DNA of 64,000 nucleotides from Cryptomeria japonica. Taxonomy: Eukaryota > Streptophyta > Pinopsida > Cupressales > Cupressaceae. Location of the stretch: the NCBI RefSeq assembly GCF_030272615.1, contig NW_026728908.1, forward strand, positions 451,001 to 515,000, in the 5' to 3' direction. Positions within the stretch are counted from its first letter, which is position 1; every line of letters begins with the position of its first letter. The notes beneath the pieces are model-generated. The model searched no databases and had not been told where the DNA came from. It worked only from the letters and a program-made list of their open reading frames with translations. Positions 35,903-47,565 of this stretch are shown here, in pieces. Position numbers and translations under genes: made by a program.

Positions 35903-35904
35903 TG

Positions 35905-37975
35905 TGTTAGTGTAGGTATTTATTTTCCTTATGTTGGGGAATATTTATTTTTCCTGCATATATTATTAAGCTTGCTTAGGTTATATTAAAATGGTTAGGA
36001 TAAGGACATGTGGCATTATCCTTCAATCGCATGTGTCACTCACACCCACATTTGGGTAGTTAAATGTCACACCCTCTTTTGGATTTATTTGCCACCTCCC
36101 ATAACCATATGTTTGTCCTTACCTGAGATTGCATAACCATGTATTGGCATAACCATGTATCTGGCATTTACCAAGTAGGTAAAACTCCCTCCTATTTTGG
36201 GCTATTGGGAGTTATTATTCTTCTTGAAATTATATGCCCATATTTTGTTATATAAACAACTCTCACCTCACACTATGCTAAATTCACTAACTCATGTAAT
36301 GTCCCCTACCTGACTAACATAATTAATCTATTTCAATATACTAAAATTGATTGGGAGACTAATCATAAAGCCAATCATTGATATTCTTCAACTTATTAGT
36401 TATTAACTAGTGCTTATTTATTTTCCTCATTAGATGATTAATTTCATTATTCATAGTTCTTACTATAGATATCAGACCCCACTACTACTTCATTTTTTAG
36501 GGAGAAGGGTCTATGTATGTTACCAAAGCACTTACAGACCAAATACAATAGGTTCCCTCAAAGTTTACAGATCCAAGCCCTAACCTATCTTGGGTCTATA
36601 CCCTCAAGGCTTATGGGTCGCTGATCCCCACCATCTTAGGACTTAACCTATTGTTTGGATTTAGACTGCCCCTCTTTGGAACATCTCATCCCCATCTTCT
36701 TAAATACTGATAATACTAGCAAGAATGAATAGTATGTACATTTTCTCTTTATTGTTTATTTAAGAGTTCTTTCTGATTTTTCAATCTAATATTGTTATTG
36801 GCCTAATCAAACATTATATCTATATAAATGAATCAAATTATATTACCTATTATATAAATTATTAACAGTACAATTGCCTGAAACACTAATTATTACTATT
36901 AGTCTATCTAGTGGCTGTAAAGGCCGACAGATTTGACAGCATGTCAGATCTGGTCTGCCAGTGTATATGAGATTAAGTATGACTGTCTTACGTATTATGG
37001 TCTTATTAATATTACTACTAAATCCTGCATAAGAATTTTATCGGGTTGCATATATTAAGCACATCCCCGTACATACTGCCAAGTACCAAGATGTTACTGC
37101 CTGTAACATAATAACAGTTCTGATCTGATTTGAACGATCTTGCAAACTATTAATATCTCCTATATTATCAGTCTTAATCCCTTCCATTCGATTATCTTCT
37201 CTTATAATTAATTCTATGTATATATATACTTACTAGTTCCAGGCTGTTAGTCATAAATCAGAATTCTATTTTATATATAATTTATTTCCAGATTCCAATT
37301 CAAACACTTACTTTATTCATAGTTAGATTATTTCTTCCCTAATCTCCTTCGATTCAGACTCAAGCCTGATTCTCAGTCAATATCTTCTTGTTCTGACCCC
37401 CCCCCCCGCTACCATGCAGGGAAAAACATCCATATATATACTTGCGTTTCTGACTGAAGAGGCACATAAGACATGTCCCATCCCTTGTGGCAGTCACCAC
37501 TCTTCATAATGATTTCTAATCACATCGGTTTCTAATATAATTCTAATGCACCTCCTGATTACTAATCGTGACATGTCCTTGTCTCGATTCATATTCTAAT
37601 TACTATCTTTTCTTAACTAAGGGTTGGGTTCCATATCGCACCCTTTCTCTTATAGTTAGTGTGACTACTAATTAATCTTTGCAAACGGTTTACTATTAAT
37701 TATTGTCTAGTCTCTGCAGATTGTTTAATTTAATAAATGAACAATTAAATAGTAAGAATAATAAAATACACTTATTATATATTTCATATTAATTTACTGT
37801 GCGTCCATGGCCAGTGTAATTCAATGAACCTCTAATGATATACATATGGGGTTATGACAACTCGATATTGAGTGTTAGTTCAGTGCTAACAGAGTGTTGA
37901 GTTTTGTTCATCTTTGCATTCAGTCTTGCTTTCCTTCAGTCATTTTGATCTTGGGTGGCTTCACAGCTAAATCCA
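35905..37975 (+). repeat. Copia LTR split by a nested solo LTR
   Basis: The LTR begins TGTTAGTGTAGG after a polypurine tract, has a TATA box (TATATAAA, 36249-36256) and is interrupted at 36294. It resumes at about 37860 and ends ...AAATCCA, three bases before a primer site. Its own length is therefore about 500 bp. Having a polypurine tract on the left and a primer site on the right, it may be the middle LTR of two tandem copies. Confidence 0.6.
36295..37859 (+). mobile_element. Solo gypsy-type LTR, 1565 bp
   Basis: Starts TGTAATGTCCCCTACC and ends ATGGGGTTATGACA. Flanking five bases are ACTCA on the left and ACTCG on the right, a target duplication with one mismatch. It contains no gag-pol. 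A C-run at 37399-37409 and AT-rich parts are unremarkable. Its first bases match the start of the L element LTR (TGTAATGTCCCC), though the ends differ. Confidence 0.7.
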
Positions 37976-37978
37976 ATA

Positions 37979-37990
37979 TGGTATCAAAGC
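37979..37990 (+). other. Copia primer-binding site
   Basis: TGGTATCAAAGC, one mismatch from the standard TGGTATCAGAGC site for initiator tRNA-Met, three bases after the LTR end. No recognisable Copia gag follows it. Confidence 0.7.
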
Positions 37991-40548
37991 TAGTTGTGAG
38001 TTATGGGTTAGCAGTATTTTAGGAATCTAGAGTGATTTTGATCTTGAAAGCAAAGTATGCTCTTCTCTTGCATCCAATGATGACGTTGAGAATAAAAAAC
38101 GCTTGATAGAAATTGTAGTTTCTGGGGGGGTTCCTATCTCTTGCTTTTCAATGTGGGGATTTTGGGAGCTTCTTGTAGGAAATTTGACCTCACCATTGAG
38201 TTCAAAGTAGCTGAGAAAGTCAGAATCACCTTTTGTTTCATCCAAAATGGACACCAAATGTGAATTTGGTGAAGGTTTGGAGCAAAGCTTTCATCACTAG
38301 ACTCAGTGGGTAGTTGATCTCTTGGAGCATTTTGAGGTCAAATGGATTGTGACATTGCATCCAGAAGGCCCAGAACATTTAAATTGATTATCAATTTGTT
38401 GTTTTTTGAGAAAGTCAAATTTGAGGCAAAAAAAATTTGCAAGCAAGCCTATGGCCCACCTGCCCAAAATTTTATGAATTTTTTAATATATATATATTCC
38501 CTACATTGAAAAATAATTATAATTATTCAAAAAAGAATCATAGGTTTTTTATTGTAAAAGCTTTTATTATTATTAATGTTTTTATTGAAAAATTAGAAAA
38601 TAAATAATTTTAAAAAAAAATCAATACCAAATGGTACCTACGTAGCCTACACAGGCCCCCCTATAGCAAGTACTGCAGCCCTGTACATGCGCGGTACATA
38701 GTACCTATGCGGCACAAACTTTATTAACCCTATGCACACTAAGCATTTGAAGATTACTGTGCACTAAAACCTGCATGTTTGGCCTTGTTGTGGCCCGCAA
38801 CCTATACATAAAGTCCATGCCTTGTTTTGAAGCCTGTGTGGCTATTTTCAAAACCTTTTTTATTGTTAAAAATTTCAAAACTTAAAATGCGCCTCATTGT
38901 GCATTTGACCCCTTTATTGGGGCAAGGCTTCGGCCCTTGCACCCAACTTTAGACTTGCGCCTTTGCATTTGTGTGTACCCTTATATGACTGGCTTGGTGT
39001 GTGGCATTCGGCCCCTCGAGAATTTCAAGTTCAAAATTTTTAAATAGAATTTCAAAATGCAGTTGTGCAATTTGCCCTTTCTCAATACTTGCTACAGTTT
39101 GCCTTGGCCTTCATTTCAATGATTTGGAAATCTTGTGCCATATTTGGCATTTTTTCTAAATTTGCCGTTCTAAATAAATTGGCAGTTTGCTAAATTTGAA
39201 ATTTCTAAGTTGCCAATTTGGGTTCAAGAACTCGGTTCGCTAGTTTGGCAAAATTTTGAAATGGGTTTTGGGTTTGTTTGTTTTCACTAGTACAAAAACA
39301 ATGTAATATATATATATAGCCTAGAAGCATGAATTAAGATTAGATTGTCATATAGCATCATATTCATATAAACAACAAAACCACCTTAAACTTGTAATCA
39401 TGGCATCATATACTTCTTCATAGCAGTAATAAATTTTAAGTCATAGCATCATATAGGAGAGTTGCATATAGGAGAGTTCAACAATTGGAACTTCTCATAT
39501 AGGAGAGAAGTATATGAATTATAGAATTATAGGAGAGAAGTATATAAGTGTATGAATTAGAGAAGTATATGAATTACAGCATCTTATAAGAGTGTGAAGT
39601 TCATATACTTCTATACTTGTCTCCTATCCACACTTGAACTCTCCTATTATTAAATCATAGCATCAAATACAAGCAAAACATTTATGCAGCTCTCTATGGA
39701 ATGAAATTGTTGTTTGCAAAAGAAATGACTCAAATGAGCAAAACTGATGTTGTTTTGGTGTCTTAAGTGTTCTGGAGGCACTTTTTAGGGTTTAGGTCAA
39801 TCAAAAAGGCAAACTGGACAAAAAAAAATTAAAAAATGCAATTTTTTTTACTTTTTGTTAGGTTGGGCGTTCGGGTTCACCCTAGGTACACCCAGGACGA
39901 ACCAGTGCCCATTTTGGCACACTCGCAGGCGAACTGGACCAAGACCAAAACAGGGTTCAAACCAGACTAGCACCTAGCCTACCAAGGGGCGAACCCTACA
40001 ACATAGCCAAATTTTTTTGGAGATTCAACAAACTTGGCAGAGGTCTATCTATAGTTTGTCGAGTTTCTAAAATTGGTGAACTTCTTCAAACAAATTAGCA
40101 TTCAAACAACTCTAGATTTAGCAACAGTTTTGACCAAATTTGGCAGAAGATGACTTTTGCAAACCATTGACCTCTCATGGTTGCAGCTTTCAATTTTGCA
40201 CCTTGTTGTGACCTTTTCACACATCGCCCCATTGCAAACGAGGACCCCCTCTTTCTTGATTTCCGATTTTTGTTAGTTTACGGTTTTGGCAGTCATGTGG
40301 CAATTTTGAGCTTTCAATGCCCAAGTCTCACTCTTGATATGGTCATGTTCTCAAGACTTCAATGCACGAGCAATGTCAAATTTTGAATTTTGAAGTCAAT
40401 AGGATCAAAGTGTTGAAAAGATTTTAAAATGATAAAGTGATCCTAAATTTTTCTCTAAGTGTTGAGGTTGCAACTAGCCTTCAAAATGTGAGCATAAAGC
40501 ATTTAAGATGTTGCAAATTGGTGTGAATTTTGTGCTAAGGTATTAAAA
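37991..40548. other. Gene-free stretch after the Copia primer site
   Basis: No credible coding for a Copia Gag or Pol. Around 39850-40000 there are repeated GGTTCACCCTAGG / GCGAACCCT-like motifs, and 39440-39650 repeats TATAGGAGAG(A)AGTATATGAAT with variation. These look like slippage-type local repeats. Confidence 0.45.
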
Positions 40549-41476
40549 GTTCCCATAGGAGTCATTTTCCACTCCTAGGAATTAAAACAAGTCAAAAATG
40601 CACAAACTTCTGATGGACTCCCGTTACCCCCCCCCCCCCCCGTTCAAATCTTGACGAAATGTTAAAAGTCCCGATGGGAGGCATTTTTCCACTCAGTTAT
40701 AAAAATGAAAATAATGAAAGTCTTGATAGAGCATGATTTTCCACTCCATCTTAAGAAAGAAAGTGTTGATCTAAAGATGAAAATGGACAAAGTTCTGATG
40801 AGGTGCATTTTTCCACTCCTGGACTTAAATTGCAAATGATTTTGTGGAAAGTCCCAATGACTCAAGAATTTCCACTCAAGGCAAAGGATGTGTCCCGATG
40901 GACGTCGTTTTTCTACCAAACCTACAAGAGCAAAAATGCATAAGGAAAGTGAGTCTTGATGACCCACATTTTTCCACTCAGGGATAAATTTGACCGAGTT
41001 TAAGTGCAATTTGAATGTCCTGATGAGGTTCGATTTTCCACTTGGATGGGAAAATGATTGAATGAGCAAAATAATGATGAATTAATGTGTCCTGATGGAC
41101 ATCGATTTTCCACCAAAAGGGTATTATGTTAAGTTTGATGAAGATTTCAAAGGGAAATTAGTACCGATGAGGGCCGAATCTCCACTTGAGGCAAATATGT
41201 GATAATTTGGCCAAATTTTTTAGTCCAGATGAAGATCGATTTTCCACTTGGGGAGAATATGTGAAGAAAAGTAAGTTAATGATGAAATTCTAATTTCCAA
41301 ATGGGTATCAAATTTCCCCCTTGCATGATTAAATGAACTCCCAAAGGTAAAAACTGAATGCAATTTTAATGGCAAGTGAGTCCCAATGAGCATCGATTCT
41401 CCGCCATTGCATTTGGTGGACAAAATGTGAATGAAATTAAATTAAATTGGAGTGTCCCTATGAAATGTGATTTTCC
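40549..41476. repeat. Degenerate periodic repeat, about 60-70 bp spacing
   Basis: About 14 copies of a roughly 30-nt motif, consensus AGTCCCGATGAGG-x-CGATTTTCCACTTG, occur at near 40549, 40666, 40717, 40789, 40848, 40890, 40950, 41015, 41086, 41160, 41221, 41378 and 41450, with weaker ones near 40607 and 41290. The spacers are variable and AT-rich. On the minus strand one frame (40662-41069) turns the motif into repeated EWKNxSHRDF / SGKxxLIRTF peptides, but stops and frame changes make coding doubtful. Confidence 0.75.
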
Positions 41477-42256
41477 ACTTGGAGAAATAAAGTGTAATTT
41501 TTATCCAACATTCGCTATGTGGTGACATTTCAAGGTGAAAAGGTGAATAAAAGACACAGTCCAGCAACTATTTTGTTATTATTTTTAAATGACTGATTTG
41601 ATGTTTGGGGAGTTGGAAGAGCAAGTTAGAAATGCACCATTGCTAGGGGAAGGGTGCATTTTTGTTTAAGGCATCAATTGCCTGTCCATTGGAGGTCACT
41701 AGGGCTAAGAAAGGAGGCGGCATTGCTGATTGAAGATCTGAGACACATTTTCCAGCCACCTTTCCTATGCATGTCATTGTTTCCAGCTATCATTCCCATG
41801 CAGGACATCATTCTCAGCTGCTAATTCAAGGCAAAACGTGGTGATTTTCAGTTGGTTAGAAGCAGATCGCTCCAAGTGTGTGAGGTGCGCCATGATTGAG
41901 AGGGTTTCCAGCCATTGAAATTTCGTTTGCAGAGGTGTTTTCAGACTTTGTACTCAGAAAATCAGACCTGGGACAACATTTTAGGCATCAAATCATTCAT
42001 TTTCTGAGTGTGGAGAGGAGTTTTCAGACTTAAACATTGCAATCAGACTTATTTTTAGTATGAAACTCAAGTTTTTGGAGGGTAAAATGCCCACATTGTA
42101 ATCTAAATTTCCATTATTTTCAGAATTTGTGTTATGAAATGTTAAATTTCTGATTTTAAAAACGAAAAACATTCGAAATCAGAACTTCTGAGAATTCTGA
42201 AATTAGTTATTTGAGTTATTTTACAAGTTATTGACTTCTAGCTTCGTATAGGTACT
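41477..42256. other. Gene-free stretch
   Basis: No supported frame or terminal motif. Probably the non-coding interior of the element into which L inserted, because an open frame starts just after it. Confidence 0.4.
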
Positions 42257-42660
42257 ATGTTTAAGGCGGGGATAGCAGCAAGGAAGATTCAATTGAAGAA
42301 TGTACAAGAAGGATACTACCCGGAGTCGTAGATATCTTCCAGGTGGAAGAAAATTGGAGATACAAACATAGAGTACCTGGATAGAAAGAGGGTGAAGCAA
42401 AGAATGTACGGAATGAAGAATCATCTACCATCTCCCTTGGCGGTCAAAACCCTGAAGAGTGGAATTTACCACGCAGCTGGTTTTCCCCCATCTATACAAT
42501 GCAAGGAGCTCACGGTTGAGTGTGAAAGGCACTACGATCCACAAACCCAAACAATCAAAACACCTAAGGGGTTGGCACTTGCATACCTAGCCAAAGAGTC
42601 GATTGGGGAGGCATTTGGAATCCCTAGATATCAAGACATACAAGAGAGAACCAAGGAGGA
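42257..42660 (+). pseudogene. Unknown retroelement-like frame cut by L
   Basis: From ATG 42257 the frame reads MFKAGIAARKIQLKNVQEGY, has one TAG near 42329, and continues with AVKTLKSGIYHAAGFPPSIQ, VECERHYDPQTQTIKTPKG and YLAKESIGEAFGIPRYQDI to the L insertion at 42660. I do not recognise it with certainty. The IxxAFGIP motif followed by a basic or acidic stretch resembles the FTRVFGIPGTHG segment of the extra frame of M, so it may be the same class of plant retroelement accessory protein. Its 3' remainder is cut off by L. Confidence 0.4.
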
Positions 42661-44259
42661 TGAGATATCCCTTGCAAAATCTGTCCTCAAAATGTTGATT
42701 ATAGGCTCAATGAATATTATCAAACACTTAGCATACAATGTATGAAACTGCTGTTCTGAATTTTCTGATTGTCTTCTTGAGTTTGTAGGCTGCAAATGAA
42801 GTTATTGAAGGCTTCTAACAATGCAAAGTTGTTATAGAAATGATATACTAGCTGTTTCAGACCTTTACACACACATGTAAATGACTGAAATTAAATAGTA
42901 CAGCTAGTTGACATTAAGACAAACACTTGCCATGCATCCCAATGTACACCTACAGCCACTAGGCATTTAAGCAAACAGTTGGCATACAAGCCATATACTG
43001 ATAATAAACCAAATACAAATAACCATAAAGCTTTAATTGTAATGCAACTCAAGATACATGGCATTGCAATAAACAAAAATCTGAAGAGTCTTTGTTGGAA
43101 TGTAGCAAACAACAATGGTAATAACAAGTATGGAACCTGTTAACTACAGCAGCAACCATAAACTTTGTTGTTTCTTTTTGAGAGACTTTATCTTGGCCTT
43201 CCAAATGCTATGTTTATTCTTCTCTTATACCAGCACTGCCAAAGATGATTTCCTTTGATTTTATTGTGCCTTCTAAATAGAAATCGCACCATACAGGTGT
43301 GCCCAGCAATGAGGGTATACAGCAAGCTTTTTGCAGCAACTGTATAGCTTAAAGAAGCAAGCTAATGACTAAAGGAAATCAGCAACACAATAATCTCGAT
43401 CTGTCAGTTGAAAATCCCTTTGGATCTGCTCTGACTGTCCACGAAACTTCACTAATGAAGCCCAATTAGAACTCTTGAATGAAGCTCTCTTGAATGCCAA
43501 ATTCACTGGATATTTCACCAACTCAAACGGCTGCAATACTAAAGATTTTTCGTTCACCAATGGCTATTGAAAGCATGAAACCCTCGGTCTCTTCTCCCAA
43601 ACCAAGTTCAAAGAAAATAGATGCATAACATAATAATCGAACTTCTCTTTTTTCATGCTTATATATTCTCCATAAGAAGTTTGAACCTCTCCCAAAAAGG
43701 CACATTTAATCATTTAAATGAAATATTATTTCATTTGCTCATAAATGAATAAACTTTGGGTTATGTGCCGGATAATTAATTAATAATTTGGCCCCCTCTT
43801 TAATGATGAAAATGACCCTTTCTTTATGAACTAATAATAACTTATAACATAACATTAAATGGCCTCATAATAAAAATTATTAATAAAGTTATCACTTTAT
43901 TCATAATCAAATAAGCATAACTCCATGATTAATCAATAGTTCTTCATTTTGTCTGCACCAGGGAGTTGACCATTTTATCCTATGTCCAACCCACTAACTT
44001 ACCAAAAATAGAAAGGGTCCCTCTCAATCGTCTCTTGACTTACTATAAATAGTAAGTATATGAAACTAAGCCCAAACGAAGTCCAATCTGAGCCAAACGA
44101 AGACCAAACTGGAACATACTGAATTCCGAAGAAAACAAGAAACCCCATTAACCAAGCCTCTGCCTCAAAAGACCCTCTATCCACAATTATTAGCCTACGA
44201 GGGTCGGAATGATAGACTAATCATCCAAAATTCATGTTTGCTAAAATGGGGACATTACA
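42661..44259 (-). repeat. L 3' LTR, complete, 1599 bp
   Basis: On the minus strand it begins TGTAATGTCCCCATTTTAGC, directly after the polypurine tract, and ends GGGATATCTCA. Its plus-strand start at 42661 matches 47566 onward for more than 900 bp. The five bases before it are GAGGA; the partner target copy would lie beyond the window. Confidence 0.85.
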
Positions 44260-44277
44260 GTCTACCCCTCCTAAAAT
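44260..44277 (-). other. L polypurine tract
   Basis: Minus strand ATTTTAGGAGGGGTAGAC immediately precedes the 3' LTR start TGTAATG. This is the usual T-rich plus purine-rich arrangement for plus-strand priming. Confidence 0.8.
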
Positions 44278-45309
44278 TGCTTGTCCCCAAGCAATCTCGT
44301 CTGAAAGTAAACTCCCCAACCTGGATCCCAAGTGAGGACCTGTGTAATGTCCCTATTATCACTAACCAATTCTTGCAACACCATCAACAGCACAACTGAC
44401 AGGACCTGCCAAACTAAATCAAACTCAACAGCAGGTGTCGCAAGAACATGAACATCAGTGGAAGCAACTCTGAAGATTGACAATGTTTGCTTCCCAAAAC
44501 TACGCAAGATAAGCTGCCATACATATCATCTAACACATGCGCAACTGAACTGTGCATCTGAAACAAATCATGTACATGAGAACCTGAAATGAGACTGCCA
44601 ACGATCCACACCATGTACATACAGTAATACTCCCCAATGAACGCAAATTGGAACCCTGATGCACACAAAGGATCCCTCAACATACTAGCAAGTGTCCGAC
44701 ATAATATACTAGAATCCCAAATCCAGAAAAGAAGTTTGCCATGTAAACCTCCCTCAGACTTCCGTTGCTCAACACTGATTCCCACTTCACCATGCCAAAT
44801 GTGGTGAAGCCAGCCCATGGGACCTATCCAAACTGCAACACTAACTTTGTCACAACTTGGATCCCAGTGCAATCTATACACACATCCATCCATATTGTGG
44901 AGATAGGAATACCTGGAAACATCTGCTACGTAACATCTCTCCACAACCTCTGCTAAGCTCTCATGGATGTGATACCCACGCATGCCATCAACCATGTATC
45001 CAAAGATAGTCTCTGTGACACAGAAGTAAAAATCTCCATCGGATACACATCAGCATGATGGGAAACTGAACACTGATCTTGCGAGTACTCACCTGCCAAC
45101 AACTGAGTCAGGTACTTGCAACCTCTAGTTCCATCTAATGAGGATGGTGAATACCCATCCCATAGCGGATGGTATAATCTCGAAACCAATCCACACTGAT
45201 GTATCACCATGTTCTCCATGTGTGGATCAAAAGAAAAATGATGAGCGTTCCTCACTATATAGTGGCGATAAAACGCTCTAACCTTAGTCAATGGCTCATT
45301 ACTAAGCAC
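44278..45309 (-). pseudogene. L interior, downstream unknown frames
   Basis: Minus-strand frames at 44953-45309 and 44414-44995 (different frames) encode MLSNEPLTKVRAFYRHYIV, YHPLWDGYSPSSLDGTRG and VYRLHWDPSCDKVSVAVWIG, with many aromatic residues and Cys. Neither shows motifs of a retroelement enzyme, and I recognise no family. They could be one coding region split by a frameshift near 44960, or captured host sequence. Confidence 0.3.
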
Positions 45310-45581
45310 AAGTTGCCTACTAAATGCAGATGAATCATACTCATCCCGCTCTACCCATGTGCTAGCAACGTGGGCATCCTCATTGATAGTGGACTACTGG
45401 CATCACTGGATAATGTGTCATCACTCTCAAATTCACTGGTCACAATATAGAATGGTTCATCCCGTTCATCACATGAAGAGGCATGATCTATGACAGGAAG
45501 TAACATTGAGATATCTGCTTTAACCCTTCCTAATGCATGCCTGATGGTCTATAAGCTTGTCACTGAAACTCCATCCTGAGA

Positions 45582-46793
45582 CTAGTGTTGTATGAGATAC
45601 TCAATGAATGTGTCAATCCTATCAACTTGGCCCACAACTTGTGCTACCACCTCCACTTCTGGGTACACTTTTTCAAAAACTACAGCAAGAGGTACGATCT
45701 GTTGAAACTGATTTGCATTTCCTATTAAAGTCTTAAGCTCAAGGCTGCAAGTTGTATCATTATGGGGTTTGCTCTCTTCCACGGCTAAATTACAATCAAC
45801 ATCATGCTCACCTACAACAACCTCATTGCTGCCAACTGAATCTTCCTGTACCAACTCACCCACCCGAAGTTCATCAACTCTGGTTACCTATTGGTCCTCC
45901 TCACCTATTATATCTGAATGTTGAGCTGAAGAAGAATGTGACTGAGTTAATTTTTGACCAAGCTCAACCACTTGATTTTCAGCTTCATGAAGTGCCACTA
46001 AGGTAGCCTCTAAGGTGTCCTTAGTAATTCCGAGCTCAAAGGTAAGTGTGTCTACTTCTTCTTCCTTCTTCCTCAATGCCTCTGAATAAATTTCTGCGAG
46101 ATTTAGGACATGATCACAATCTGAGAGGAGATGTAGATATCCTGATTTCATTGTTTTCATCCCTTTTTGGATCACTAACAAATGTGAGAATTCCTCTTCG
46201 AGCCCCTGTTGTCTCCCCTCCAATTGTTTCTTCCAAAGGTGTTTTTCCACCATTTCATAGATGTCATCAAAACGTGATAGAGCCGCAACAATTTTATCTT
46301 CAGTCACTTTCATTTGAATCTCCTAATTAGGTGAACTAGCAGGTGTATGAGAGAAATCAGATACACATGAAGTAACGGAGTGCCCTTCATCACCCATATC
46401 AATGCTATGAATGTCATCTTTCATGTCCAATAATGGATAGGAAGTGAGAACATTACTATGGTCAAAAGTAGATCCGTCCCAAGAAGAAGTCGCACCATAA
46501 GCAGGGACCAATTCACCCAATCTAGCATAAGCATCAGCACTGGCACATGATGTGGAGTCATCATCATCATTGGCTGATTGGAAGACATTTTCATATGGGT
46601 TGTCAAACATAATCTCTACGTCGCCCACAAAGAGATTAGTATAACATGTACATGTTGCATCATTGGATTCATGGCCATGATCTCTAATTGTGTCATGCTG
46701 TTGAATTGACACAACATTTGATCCATCATCCCTGTTGTAGGGCAAAACATTCATATAATCAATCTTTGTAGTCAGCTGCACATTATGGCTCAT
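45582..46793 (-). pseudogene. L interior, acidic and coiled-coil protein
   Basis: One minus-strand frame runs from 46793 to 45582 with just two stops (near 46323 and 45888). Its N-terminal part is Asp/Ser-rich (NDDDDSTSCASADAYARL). The middle part (46313-45888) is a strong predicted coiled coil: KQLEGRQQGLEEEFSHLL, then EALRKKEEEVDTLTFELG and HEAENQVVELGQKLTQ. The C-terminal part reads QFQQIVPLAVVFEKVYPEVE. No known retroelement domain is seen. A structural or adaptor protein is possible, but function is unknown. Confidence 0.5.
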
Positions 46794-46912
46794 AGACTAC
46801 TAGTAGACTTCTCATCTAGAGAAGCAGGTGCTTGACCAATAACAACAACTGGTTCCTCACACAACTGTGTCTCATGAGGAGCGACATAGCCATCCTCAAC
46901 AACTCCTTGAAA

Positions 46913-47464
46913 CTATGCCTCTTCATTGTCCACCTGATGCAAAGTTTTACTACTGCTGTCATGTAAATCAGAACTGCTATGGGTCAACCTTTGCATGCAT
47001 TCTTCATTCTTGCCACTAATATCACGAGTGCCAACACCCAATGTCACTCCCATAGCATCTTCTGGACTTGCCACGACTTTCAACTCATCTCCATGCTCAA
47101 GTGGACAACTGCTGTCATCAAAATCAGACTTGTTATCATATCTGATAACAACTTCTTGAGCACTGAAAATGTCCACTTTCTCCTCAAGTTTCACCTTCTT
47201 AGCCTTTTTCTCTGCATTGATAGGATTATTTGCATTGGTGTTTGCTTTCTTTTTCTTTGCAAACAAGGGATCCAAAATTTCTGGATGTAGTAAAAACCTA
47301 GTTAAATTCCTATCATAGTCTTGAAAGGCCTGCAAGAATTTTACCATAATTTCCTCAATGGACTTCGTCTTTCCCATGACTGACAAAATTAAATTCCTAT
47401 CATAGTCTTGAAAGGCCTCTATGAATTCTACCATAATTTCCTCAATGGACTTCGTCTTTCCCAT
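46913..47464 (-). pseudogene. L interior, first frame after the primer site
   Basis: This minus-strand frame starts near the primer site with MGKTKSIEEIMVEFIEAFQD, and this 29-residue unit is repeated once (an 87-bp tandem duplication). It continues with FLLHPEILDPLFAKKKKANT, a Lys-rich stretch and an acidic tail to 46913. It lies in a different frame from the 46793 frame. It occupies the place of gag but has no capsid or zinc-knuckle motif. Confidence 0.45.
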
Positions 47465-47484
47465 GAGTGAAACAAAAACAAGAG
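47311..47484 (-). repeat. 87-bp in-frame tandem duplication in L
   Basis: The segment beginning tatcatagtcttgaaaggcc at 47311 recurs at 47398 with few differences. Because 87 is 29 codons, the reading frame is kept and the N-terminal peptide is doubled. Confidence 0.9.
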
Positions 47485-47553
47485 TGTCGGTTACTCTAAT
47501 ATCAACTGTGGGAGCTCAATGATTTCCAAGCCCAGCAGGATGGCAAGAAACCA

Positions 47554-47564
47554 CTCTAATACCA
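47554..47564 (-). other. L primer-binding site
   Basis: Minus strand TGGTATTAGAG begins one base after the 5' LTR end (...ATATCTCA). It resembles the tRNA-iMet site TGGTATCAGAG with one change. Confidence 0.75.
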
Positions 47565-47565
47565 C

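Noticed and set aside
40662-41069. A minus-strand repeat protein gene with EWKNxSHRDF units
   Set aside because: The open frame covers only part of the array, units change frame outside it, and no start or neighbouring coding supports it.
40549-41476. A CRISPR array
   Set aside because: The repeats are degenerate, spacing varies, the genome is eukaryotic, and no cas genes are near.
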